From Brachionus rotundiformis (Eukaryota; Rotifera; Eurotatoria; Ploima; Brachionidae): DNA of 64,000 nt. Position numbers and translations under genes: made by a program. The notes beneath the pieces are model-generated. The model was given only the letters and a program-made list of their open reading frames with translations, was not told the origin of the DNA and did no database searches. The DNA lies in contig JAESIW010000124.1 of assembly GCA_016802295.1 (NCBI GenBank), positions 465,521-529,520 of the forward strand, in the 5' to 3' direction. Of this stretch, positions 1-12,069 are shown piece after piece. The number at the start of each line of letters is the position of its first letter. Position 1 is the first letter of the stretch.

Positions 1-1155
1 TAAAAAAGCAACTAAAATATAATTAATTTTTTCTTTTGTTTTAGAAAGGAGGGTTAAATAGTTGAAAAAACGGGGTAATTGGGTTAAAATTCGGCTAACC
101 GGGTGAATTTTCGGGGTAACTGTACAAAACAATGGGCCAAATGGGTCAACCCCATTAACCTAATTGCCCCTCACCCTATTAACCACATGTACTAATGGGG
201 TGACCCGAAAATTTCGGTCTAATTGGGTGAACGAATTTCGCATTTTTATGCAAAACTGTGTCGATAGACAAAAAATAAAAAAAATAGGTCACCCGGTTAG
301 GCCATGTTACTATAAGTATTTTATCTTTAAAAATATGAATACAATGATAATTAAATTTTTATCAATTAATGAAAAATTTAGAAAATTTTATTATGTTATA
401 AACTTTTCTTCCTTTCATATTATTAATAATTTGAATTTTTTTTTGCTATAAAAGTGGGTTCCATCATATAATTATTGTGGAGCCCCTAACTTAAAAAATT
501 AACTGGTAAACAAATATCTAATTACAATTAAGTTTTAAATTAAAAACTGTTTGGCTTTTTAATATGATTGTTTAACTAAAAATAATCTAATTTAAATAAA
601 ATCAAATAAATAATTTTTCTTTAGATTAATTGAAAAAGAAATTTTATTTTTTCGAAAAGATCAATTGTAAAGCTAACTTAACTTTTGATGTTAATTTGTA
701 TTGTCCTTGACGAATTTTAATCATTATTGAAGAATAGAGCCCCTTTTTTTTCCATCAGTGATAATTATCATTTTTTTAAGACATTGATTTGTATTTAAAA
801 TTTTTATCCTCTTAATTCAATTTAGAAATAAAACCATATGAATTGAAAAAAAAATATTTAATTCTAACTTATACTTTTGATTTTGGAGATTTATTTGAAA
901 TTTTTAACAATTAACAACTTAACACAAAAATTTTAATTAATTTTATCTATGGTAGGGAATATTTTGCTAATGCGTATAAGTACCATCTAAATTTCTGGGC
1001 GGATTAACCAAACAAACTTGGTATAAATTTAATTAGGACAAATTTTTATAATTTATGACTTTTATCACGCACTCATTTCTCAAATAAAAAAAATATTGTA
1101 TATAATAAATTGATTTTTTTTATCTCGACATTAAACATAAAAAATTATTTAAATT
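1..1155. other. Upstream non-coding region with GC-richer inverted motif
   Basis: No gene recognised. At about 50-310 the base composition rises and a motif of the type GGCTAACCGGGTG (about 93-105) recurs inverted as CACCCGGTTAGGCC (about 291-304), with further GGGTGA and TCACCC copies between. The rest is AT-rich, leading into the P2X-A start. Confidence 0.4.
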
Positions 1156-2809
1156 ATGGGTCTACCAAGCAAAAAAACCAAGTTCCACGCATTTAAGAAT
1201 ATTTTTTCCACCATTTTCTTTGGTTATTTTTCATACACGACTGTCCGAGAGGCCAAGATTCACAATTTCATTATAGCACTCATATTCCGCTCACTGCAGC
1301 TCCTTATTCTCATTTACGTCATAGGGTAATGTTTTTTGAACCAAATTATCTATTTGATAATTTTTTTCAGCTGGGATATAGTAAAAAATAAGAGCTACCA
1401 AGCTACCGATTCGGTAAGCAGTACTGTCACATCCAAGGTTAAAGGTCTTGGCTACGTCAAGTACCAAGATAGACTGCGATCACTAGACCCGGATATTTTA
1501 CACCGGTCTGAATTTAATTACCGGATTTTTGACGTAATCAAATCTCTTATCTAAAACCTGATTTTATTTTTAAATTAATTAGACTGCTGACTACATAATC
1601 CCTCCTAATGAATACAATTCAGTAAAAAATCTAATTAATAGAATTATTTTCTTAAAAATTTTATTTAAAATTAGATTTTTTTAATGACAAATTTTGTTGA
1701 AACCATTCAAACTCAGTCACTTTGTGAAGAAGACCTAACTAAAAATTATTTTCAGTAAAAAAATAATAAAACTAATTAATTAATTTATATTTTTAATTTA
1801 ATGTTATTAACTTTTTTCTAAAGTTGCTCCCAAGACTCTGATTGTGAGATAAAATCGAGCTTGTACAATAACTGGAATGGAGTTCCGACAGGCAAGTGTG
1901 TTAAGTCCACTGTAGATGGATCAATATCGGTGTGTGAAATTAGCGGATGGTGTCCTGTCGAGATCGAGACAGAGTTAGATCAGAAAAATTTTAGATAAAA
2001 ATAAATTTATTAATTAATTTAAAGATCAACTAGAAATTTGATTCAAAATATAGAAAATTTTACAATTTTTATCAAAAATGACATCCATTTTAAGAAATAT
2101 AAAAAAAGACAGTAGTAATAATTTTATTTAAATATAAAAAAAGATAATTTTTTTCTTTAAACAAAAAAACAGGAGGAACATTTTGCCAAATATATCAAAT
2201 GAATACATATCTATGTGTCGATACCATGCGGTCAGTGATCCCTATTGTCCCATTTTTGTGGTCAAAAATATCCTTGATGAGGCTGAGCCAGATGAGGTGG
2301 AACGGAAACTGATGTTAAAAAAAGGAGGAGTCATCCAGGTGGAAATAAATTGGGAATGCAACTTGGATTTGGACTTTAGCAAATGCATGCCCAGATACTC
2401 TTTTGAAAGATTTGATTTAAAGTTCAGGGATTTGACCGGCGCCAGTGGATTTAATTTCAGGTAATTTAAGGTAGAACATTTTGAGAGAAATTTTTTTTCA
2501 GACTTTTTGTAAACTAGGTTTGCTGATAAATTTGTAGTCAATGGAACATTGTATCGAACTCTGGTCAAAGCATACGGACTTAGGTTTATCATAGTTGTGA
2601 CCGGAAAGGCTGGCCGATTTGATTTTATACCACTATTTTTGACGATTGGAGCTGGAATAGGCTTGATGGCCATACCAACTTTAATTGCCGATTTTGTTTT
2701 GCTAAATTTGACCAAAGATAGAAAGTTTTACCAGCAGCTAAAAGAGTATGATCATAAAGACCAGAAGGCTAAGGAAACGAATGTGAAAGTGACTGAAAAT
2801 CGATTTTAA
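1156..2809 (+). CDS. P2X-A: ATP-gated cation channel, 8 exons
   Basis: P2X receptor subunit: a trimeric plasma-membrane channel opened by extracellular ATP. Exons I read: 1156-1325, 1371-1533, 1583-1621, 1675-1754, 1824-1973, 2034-2111, 2173-2460, 2518-2809; they join in frame to 419 residues. Seen: N-terminal TxR site (TVR), TM1 about residues 36-56, TSKVKG with both ATP-contact lysines, WNGVPTGKC, DPYCP, GFNFR, KAYGLRF, TM2 with GAGIGLMA and a conserved Asp (IADF), then FYQQLK (YxxxK). All ten canonical ectodomain cysteines are present. Introns after IG, RIFD and YNS are shared with P2X-D, its closest paralogue here. The intron 1974-2033 uses a weak GTTAGA donor; reading straight through instead meets a TAA at 1996. 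An AATAAA lies just behind the stop. Family certain; the exon 5/6 junction is the least sure point. Confidence 0.88.
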
Positions 2810-3967
2810 ATAAATAAAATAGTTTAGCTTGTTTAAATTATAGAAATTTTATCAAAAATTAATTGTAAATTTATCATTTAAAATAAATAAAACTGTTTTT
2901 GATTGTTTTATATGAATACTATTAACTTTGTTTAGATTCATTACAAGTGGGCAGAGGGACTTTTCCTATCAATTTTTGCAAACAGATGAAAAAATTTTGC
3001 CAATATTTTATCTATTTTTATTATAAACATATTTTAAAATAATCAATCTCTAAAAATAAAATCTATTTTGATATAAACTGAATGCTAAAAATTTTAAATT
3101 TGATCAAAAATATTAATTAGTCGCATTAACTATTTTTTAGATGTTCGTATTAGGCTTTCATTATTCCATTTGGTGCAGTGAGAAAATAAAATTTAAAATT
3201 TCTACAATTAAAATATTTTGCTTCAACAGTATTATTTGTTATAAAATGGCTGTCAATTTCCCATAACCAGAAACACTAAAAGTCAAAAATTAGGCAAAGA
3301 AAGTTGAAGAATAAGTTAAAGAATTAAATTGAAAGATCCGGAATTTTTGCCATTTGAATTTTTGGTAATAGTGACTGTGTCCGAATTGACCGGCTAAGCC
3401 ATTGATGGGCGGTCAGTCAGCTGGTCTCATTTTAATGACAGCCAAAAAATATGAGAAAAAAATTTTGTTAATTTTTTATTTTGTTTAAATAATTTAAAAA
3501 TTTAATTAAATGTGGAAAATTATAGGAATCCATTTTTTAAAAATATGTGAATTTTTTCTTTATTAAGATGAAATTTGATTAATTGAATTTTTTTGAAAAT
3601 TAATCATATCCATAATTAAAGTTAATTAATGCAGTACATGCAAACTCCATGATCATAGTTTAAATTAAGAAATTATCTAATTCTAAATAATGACTTGAGT
3701 ATAAACAACCAAAACACTTAAAAGTATCTAATTGTAATCTTTCATCGTATGGTTAAGTTAAATCACTTGAATTATCTTTTTAATATTTAAACAAAAGCTT
3801 TAAACCATTCATTAAAAAATTTATTTACAATCAAATTTATTAATAAAAATTAAAAAAAAATTCTACCTAAATATAAACAGATAAATGTTTAATTCAACTC
3901 TTTTCTAAGTTAAATATAACAAATTATTTATACAGACTAATCTTATATAGCCAATTTTTCACATCGA

Positions 3968-4108
3968 AATATTAGGCCGTTTTGATAGCCGGGTCTGATA
4001 AATCCTTTAAATATTAAAATTTTTTAGAAAAAAGAATTGAGCATAAACAAAATCATTTATTTTTTAGGAAAAAAAATTTCCCTCGCGACCATCAAAACGA
4101 CAAATATC
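3968..4108. repeat. Small fold-back (MITE-like) element
   Basis: About 140 bp with imperfect terminal inverted repeats. The left end contains GGCCGTTTTGATAGCCG; the right end carries its reverse complement in the form CGCGACCATCAAAACGAC. No coding potential. Confidence 0.4.
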
Positions 4109-4639
4109 AACTTTTGGCGGTCTAATGGCCGCAACACACGGTACCCAACACTATTTTTTAAGTAATTAATGTATTTTAATTAAAATACTTTCCAAATTTA
4201 GTGGGTTTAATTTTCTAAAAATTAAGAAAGCAAGATTTAGTCAGTAGAGCCTTATGTTATCGGTAAAGAAGGTTTAGTCAGCTAATTCAGTGGATCGATT
4301 CGGTTACGAAGGATAACCATTTTGAATTATAAGATCGGCTTTGCTACCAGGGAATAGTTGGTTAAATCAAAAGGTTGGATCGATTGCCAAATTAGAGTCA
4401 CTAGAATATGTTAAGACTAGTGCAACAGATTACAATTCAATTATTCAATTTTTTAATTGGACGGAAAGTAAATAGCAATTTGGCTTGATTTCAAAAGTCA
4501 TAAGGTTAAAAAAAGCGTTTTAATTTTTACTTGCATAATCATTAAAATTTAAAATTTTTATTAATGACTTAACATTAACGTTAAGAAGTCACTGACAATG
4601 TTATCAGTTATCATTTTTTTTTTAATTTGAAAATTCACA

Positions 4640-4872
4640 GCAAAGTAAAATTTTTGATCAAATTTCAAGCGCTCAGTCTTGCTCAAACATTTTTAGATGC
4701 GCAATTAAATTTCATCGCTGATTTTTTATTCTTTTAACATTTCAGAGCTTTATTTTCAAACTTTTGAAAAAAAGGATTGTAATTTCTAAAAATGCAATGA
4801 AATTTAATTGCGCATCTAAAAATGTTTGAGCAAGACTGAGCGCCTGAAATTTGATCAAAAATTTTACTTTGC
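4640..4872. repeat. Long near-perfect hairpin, 79-nt arms
   Basis: The left arm 4640-4718 and right arm 4794-4872 are reverse complements over 79 bases with about two mismatches, separated by a 75-base spacer. A transcript across it would fold into a long hairpin. It may be a young MITE or a small-RNA hairpin source. Arms include the segment GCGCTCAGTCTTGCTC. Confidence 0.75.
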
Positions 4873-5460
4873 TAAATTCACTAAAAAATGACAAAAAGCA
4901 AATAATTTTTAATGTTCTATTTTAAACAAAAAATTCATATCTTACATGAAAATAAATAATGATCAATTTTTTAAAAATTTATTTTTATTTTTTTAAGTTT
5001 TAGTTTTAATATTTTTTGGTTAGTTCGGCATCCTAAAACTAACAATTCAACTATTAAGCCAGTTATTAAACTAAAGATTAAGCATTTTTCTTTAAGAAGT
5101 TTTATTTTGAAGCAGATGATGACCCATCCTATCATACGCATTAATTACTTAGAAATCATTCTTTTGTTCTTTTTTCGACTACAGTGACATGTCGTTATAG
5201 TCGGAACAGTTCAAAATGAAAACCAGTGTTCGATACATAAGAACATGTCACTAAGATCGAGCAATTACGTTACATCATTTTGTAGAGAATTGTACTTAGA
5301 AAAATCTGTTCGAGACATTTTTTTAATATTGAGTTTAGTTAGTTTTTTAACAAGATTTAGATGAAAAAAAAACGAATCATCAAAACAATATACTAAAAAA
5401 CAGACATCTAAAGAACAGAATTTTTTGTATTATTTGTTTTAAATTATTTTCTTTATACAT

Positions 5461-5515
5461 CGCCTATAAGGCGTCCAATGAAATAAATAAATAAAAAAAA
5501 TAAAAAGCTTCTTTT
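5461..5515 (+). repeat. Possible retroelement 3' tail
   Basis: A small hairpin CGCCTATAAGGCG is followed by an (A)ATA-rich simple run (AATAAATAAATAAA). A short stem-loop and then a microsatellite is the usual end of several non-LTR elements here. No coding part recognised upstream. Confidence 0.3.
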
Positions 5516-6300
5516 TTATTTAATAGTCCAAAATAAGAAAAAAAAATCGTATTTTTTATTTAATGTGATGGGGATCATGTAGGACCATGAAGTGACATAT
5601 ATAGGGAAAATATTACACATATAGGGATCTTTATACAGAATGCATGTCTCCATATCTGCTTCTAATTTTTGTTTTACCTTCGTATACAAAATTTACTCTT
5701 TTTTTCCGATTAAAAGCGCAAAATTTTGGCAGACATTTTGATGAAGCGCCTAAAAAGGTGATATATGAAGATTGTGTTCTTGAAATGGGCATAAAGTTTT
5801 GTAGATAACTTTAAGAGCTTTTTTAAAAGAAATTAGTTCATAAGAACTTAAAAATTAAAAAATTTTGCAAAAATAACTCTAATTAACTTATCTATTGATT
5901 AAATCAGATTTTCTAGACCTTTGTGTGTGTGTTTTTTATGGCTGATTTTTATGGGAAGTTATTCAATATTTTTGAACAGATGGAAAAAATTATTATGATT
6001 GTAATACATCAGATTAGAGAAAGATATATATATACTTCGAATTAATGTTTTAGATTTTGGCTCATCATTATTTTAATTTTAAAATAAAATGATAAACAAT
6101 TTTAATTTTTTCAAATAATCTTTATTTGAATTTTTTTTCCAATTTATACTTAGCTGATCTATTATCAATGAAAATAGGGAAAACTAACAAGTGCAGAAAT
6201 TTGAATATTTTACGAAGTATTTTTTTTGACTGGCTCGGAGATAAAGATTGTATTTTATGTTGGAGGGAGCATGATCTGGATCCCTGACTTTATGCCATTT

Positions 6301-6478
6301 ATGCACTTTTTGCCATATGTTTAGATGGAAACTCAAATCAACTATGATATACTATTTGGTTCTTTAAACTAATGGCTCAGAAAATAAACCCGACTTTGTT
6401 AACCCATGAATTAAAAGAACCTTAAAGTACATGATAGTTGATCAGAGTTTCCATCGAAACATATGGCAAAAAGTGCAC
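6301..6478. repeat. Fold-back element, about 63-bp arms
   Basis: The left arm 6301-6364 (starting ATGCACTTTTTGCCATATG) is inverted at 6416-6478 with several mismatches; about 50 bases lie between. Non-coding and MITE-like. Confidence 0.6.
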
Positions 6479-9400
6479 AAAAGTTTCAATATGGGGATAT
6501 ACTTTCCAATTTTCACTTTTCCTTATTTTATATATCTATAACTACATAAAGAACATATAAGTTATAGTCTGGAACTTAATGATAAAGGAGACATAGAGTA
6601 TCTTTTTTAAATACTATATTTGTATGGTTTCATTGACAATAGATTCTCTTTACTTAATATTTTAAATTATTTTCTCTTATCAGAAAAACTATCGTGTTGG
6701 TTTATTGAATGCTTTTTTATAGTTCAGTTCAATCAGACCGAATGGTCAAGTTTGGTCACATTAGCTCATATAATTTATCTTTGGCGCTTTGAAAGAAAAG
6801 AAACAACTAATCTATCTAATTATTTTGGTATTGAAATCAATATTTTAGCTTCAAATAATTAAAAAGTGACAAATCTTCTAATTAAATGTTTTGTTAATCA
6901 ATTAAGGTGTAAATTTTTAATTTTATCATTAATTAAATATAATACAGTTTTTATTGCCAAGTTATTGAACATTTTAACATTTAATAATAAACAAATTATT
7001 TTTAAAAAAATGGGAACTGATTAACCAAATACCAGGAAATAACCAATTCAGAATATTTTTAACCCAGCAAACACTTTTTTCCAAATAATTTTTTTAGCAA
7101 AAAAATACTATTGAACCAAATAGTCAGAATTTGTTGAAAAATTCTACATGAAAACAAATGATGATTTATTTTAATTTTAGTTTTTGTTATTTTTTAATTT
7201 AATTAAAAGAATGTATGAGCAAATAAAGAATAAAGATATAAAATGAAATAATAGATTTTTTAAGTTAATAACTAATTATTGAAGATATTTACCAATTTAT
7301 TAGGATCAAGATTAAATTGGCAAAAGCCAGTTTATGGTCTGAAACTAATTTTTATAAAATAAAGATTTGCCAATTTTGTTGCTATGAATTTTTTATTATC
7401 AAGTAACAATATAATCTATTTGTTTAAAGACAATTGTGGGAGACTGACTCATGATAATGGCCTATTCTCTGGAGAGTTCTGATATGCCACTCACATAATA
7501 ATAAACAATTCTTTTTTATATTCGACTAGTTTAATTTAAGATGTTATTAATGAACATCAACTAGAAACAAGTACTTAAATTCAATTGTTCAAAAGACATG
7601 TTTGACTAATGAAATAAATTTTTAATTTCAATCTGATTGAACATTATTGTAAGGCACTCAAATAAATTCTTTAGTGACATCAAGTCTCTCAAGTGGTTGA
7701 AAAACTAATTTAAGTTTTCGCTTCACTTTTCCAAAGTTAAATACAAAAAAAGCAAAATTTACAGAGAAAATTCAAAGTCTAATTTAATTGCTTTTTTTTT
7801 TAATAAAACATCTAATATACTTAAGCATTTAATTAGAAAAAAAATTTGAATTTAAATTACATTTTAAGTAAATTTTTGTCGATTGGTACTTTATTAGATA
7901 ATTCAAACAAACATTGGAATTTTATTTATTTAAATCGTTGGTATTTTATCAATTGAGCAAACAATTTGCAATAGACCAGATTGGTAAAAGATAGGATTAT
8001 GTTTACAATTATACTTATTATTTGTTTGCTGTTAAGTTGAATATTAGAAATATTAGATCCATTGATAAGATCAGAATAATTAAAGAGAATTGTTATCTGA
8101 GTAAAGATCTGAACATTGTCAGTTTGTGACTAGGCCAAAAGAGTTCATTGCATAAATTGGAAACATGGCAGTAATATTAGGCTTTAAAAAGCCTGTTTAA
8201 TAAATTTAATTAATTTTTGTTAGATCAACTTATCTTTATTGAATTAAAATTAAACCATTTGGTCTCATATTAAGATAAATTTTTAAACATTCACTTTAAG
8301 CTTTTGTTCTATTAATTTTTGATACTTTTTTAGCATATCATATTAAACCATAAAATTATCAATTTTCTCTCTTTTCAACTACAATCAATCAATTTTGTCA
8401 ACTAAGATACTGAATGTTATTAGTTAAGTCAAAGTATGTAAAAAATTTAAATCATGTTTAGACTAGACAGACGCTCGTCATGAAGATAATGAATTTTCGG
8501 AATTATTTATTATACATTTATTGACATGCTTCAAAATGCTATCTATCTTTTTCTTTTTAAATATGAACATATGACAAACATTTGCCATAAATATGCTTCT
8601 GTTAGGTTACAGGATCTAAGTTCTTGTTTTTGTACAAGAACCAAAAAGGAAATAAACCAATTACCAAAAATTTTATGTAACAAATTTAAAATTATTTATA
8701 TCAAAAGAGTATATTTTTATCCATATCCTAATTGATGGACTAAAAGAATTATTTTAAAATCATTCGCCTTAATCATTTTGGAAACTAGTTTGACAACTGG
8801 ACCAACATATAGTCAAGTTATCAAGTCAAAGACCAATTTCAATGGAAAGCTGTATTATTTATTCATATATATATTTTATAGTTTGGATTCTAAATTTGAA
8901 GAGTCTGGTAAATTGGGTCGTGTAGATGAACCAATGTTAAAAGAAAAAAAATGATCAGGTAAACTGAACTCTTGGCACTAGTTTTTTCATTTGGCCTTAT
9001 CTGGTAACACATGTTAAGATGAATTTTTTAGATATCCAAGGCTCTGCTCTTTTAGTATGGTTATGTTTATTAAATTTAAGTATTAAATTACTGATAATTT
9101 AAAATTCAGACATTATAATAAATAAATTATATGGTTAATTTTTTGAAAATAATAAAAATTTTATTTTTAAAATCAATATATTAAATATTTGTTAGATTCG
9201 ATGATAAGTACATTTGATTCCATAAGAAAATGGGATGCATCGGTCCTTAAGCCACTCAGATTTTTATTCTTTAATGGACCTGGGAAAATAGAAATCCATA
9301 AATTATTAAAATTATAGTGAAAATATTTTTTTAATTTCATTTAATCTTTATTTTGGTTTTTTTTTATTAAAGCTTGGAAAAAAATAATCGAAAATTAATT

Positions 9401-12069
9401 TGTATTATTATGTTAAGAGCAAACAAATTAATCAAAATGAAAAAACGAAATTATTTTTTATTTGGATTTTGGGTAAAAATACTTTTAAAATAAAAAATAA
9501 AATCAAGATCGATTTCTTTTTTTTATTTTAGCTATTATTATTTTTATTTAAAGTCTTTGGCTCAATTAAAATCAATCATAAAAAAAAACGCATTGAGGAA
9601 ATAATTAAAAGTTAAATAAAACAATTTCACTTAATTAAAAATCAAATTATGTTTGTTTAACATTCATTTCATAATGAAAATCAAGAATAAAAAATTTATT
9701 TTTAACAACTTGATCAAACGATCTCTGTGAGCCGACTCAAATATCCCAGCTCAATTTTTTTTTGTATAAAATTGATCCATTTTTCAAATTAGCTTTATCA
9801 TTTTTGTGTAGGATAATTATAAATTTTGACAATAAATATTGGAAGCTAATTTGAATATTTTAATCAGCAACTTCTTGCTTTAAATTAATAAAACATTATC
9901 TAAAGGCTTTAAGCTCTCAGTACCATTCCAAAAAATGCTTCCATTTCATAATTTATAAAAAATTACAGGGTTAAATTTTTAATTTATAGATCATTTTTAT
10001 CAACTAAATTGTATTTAATGAAACATGTCGAATATTAATGCTGAAAACTAAATTTCTAAGTGGAGTAATGCGAGTTTAATGACATAATTTCCATTATGGC
10101 TAAATTATAATAGATATATTCAAATCAAAATTTAAATTTTCAATTATCAGTTTATATTTATTTAGGAATTTGATGATTGTTTATTAGAAGAGTCCATAAA
10201 AATAGGCAAAAATAGTCAAAGTACTTGAAAAAGCTTTTGAGCTCGAGGACTAGATAAGCAAACAAAACAGGGCCTTGTTAAGATATAAAGTTGGAAATAA
10301 TTTTGGAGTAAATTGGCTAAAAGGAAATTAATATTTAAATTAAAACCCAATATTTTTCAATAAATTAGAAATTGTTGACATTTTTGCTTGAGACAGGTAC
10401 CACATATCGTGATTTTTAATGAAAAGTTTTATCTTGACTACAATCATTATAAAACAAAAATCGATACTTAACTATCTATTTTTGATTTGACTGAATTGAT
10501 TATTTAAAAAATTGAAAAATGAGCAACAATTTTGTTTTAGTAAATTATTTATGTGTTTTTATTACTTAAGACTGACTATTTGGCCAATAGACTAAGTCTT
10601 TCTTTCACCTAGCATCTTGCCTAATCTTTTTGGATAAATGTGTTGGAATAAATCTTTAATTTGAAGGCAAATTGATAATATTAAATGTCTTAAATGAAGA
10701 TTAAATTCAATGATAAGGACTTGAGAAAATGCTGAGGTTAATTAAGGTTTCTTAAAAAGCTAAGTATTATTTTCTCTCAGGAGAACCAATTTATCTGCAA
10801 ACAAATCTTTAGTTTTAATTTTGAAAATAAAATAGAGCCAATCGACCAGGGATTTGAGGAGATATACAAACAATTTGAATTCATTATGATAAAATTACGC
10901 ATTAATAAATTAAATCTTTAAATTATTAATTTAATATAATAAATAAAACCTTTTCATTTGTTATTACAGAAGGGGTCATTTGTTGGAAGATAGATGGTTA
11001 AAATGCTACTAAAAATTTTTTCTTGATTTGTTTGGAAATATAAAAGTTGGATTAAAATCTGTATTTCTACGAATTTAATAGAGAAAATGATCTAGAAGAT
11101 AAACTATTCTAAGTATGATAGTTCTTGATATAAGTTGTTAACTTTTTTGAAAAAGATGGCTATTACTTTGATAATGATAAAAATTTGAATAAGAAAAAAT
11201 TTCTTTAAATTTATAAGTTTTTATTTTAAAAAATTGAGACAAAGAGATACATGAAACAAAAAACAAATAAAACATGTTTATCTAATATTTTTTTATCATA
11301 TAAACATTATGTTTTATTCAATTTTTTTGAAAAATTTTATGGCAAGACTCAAAAAGAATCTAGTTGGCTAAGTTACAAACTATTTTTATTTATGGAGTTA
11401 TTAAACTGAAAGTGGTATTCCAATTTGCAGAAATTATTTCCAATGTAAATTCTTTCTGTGACTAGTAATCGTGAATTACTTGGTCAAAATGTGCTTTTTG
11501 CCAAGAATATTTTCTGCTGGACCGACACTTATCAACCAATTGTTAACTTTCCATTGTACAATTTAACTTATAGTCTCAGACCTTTTTTCACTTCCACGTT
11601 ATTAATTAAATCATCCTTTTTTTTCGCTTTAAGTGTTCTTCCATTCTTTTATTCAAAGATATTAACTCTAACTGTGATAACAAATTAACAATATATACAA
11701 TAAAAAATTTAATTTATTTTAGTTTTTTATTTGCTTGAAAATTTTTTAACAATATGTCAAAAAAGTTTTAATTTATCAATTGTATTAATTGATTGAAAAA
11801 TAAACAAAAAATATTTTAAAGAATGAGAGATAAAAGTTTAAATAATTTTCTTAATGCATCCGTGATGCAGATTTAATTTATCTTTGCTTATTTAAGTAAC
11901 ATAAAAAGAATTTTTCTATAATCTAGATACATAGATCACTATTGCTTTCAAATCAATTTAAACTTGTTATAATCAATTAAATAGAAAAAAAACCTTGGAA
12001 AATCTAATTCAAACAACCAATTCTTTTAATTAGTTAAAAGCCTGGCAAACTCAGATTAAATGCTCAAAC

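Larger units (their letters stand above)
2810..12069. other. Gene-poor AT-rich region with fold-back elements
   Basis: Nine kilobases between P2X-A and P2X-B without a frame that I would call a gene. Open frames at 6620, 8526 and 11458 are short, AT-driven and without recognisable motifs. The region contains three fold-back elements annotated separately and a possible retroelement tail near 5461-5515. Confidence 0.6.

Noticed and set aside
164..451. A 95-codon open frame at the window start
   Set aside because: It begins in the GC-richer inverted repeat and runs into AT-rich sequence giving a Phe/Asn/Ile-rich peptide. No motif or splice context.
1996..1998. In-frame TAA in P2X-A as evidence for a pseudogene
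   Set aside because: A GT-AG intron (1974-2033) of normal length and correct phase removes it, and all other exons are intact. The uncertainty is kept as a finding.
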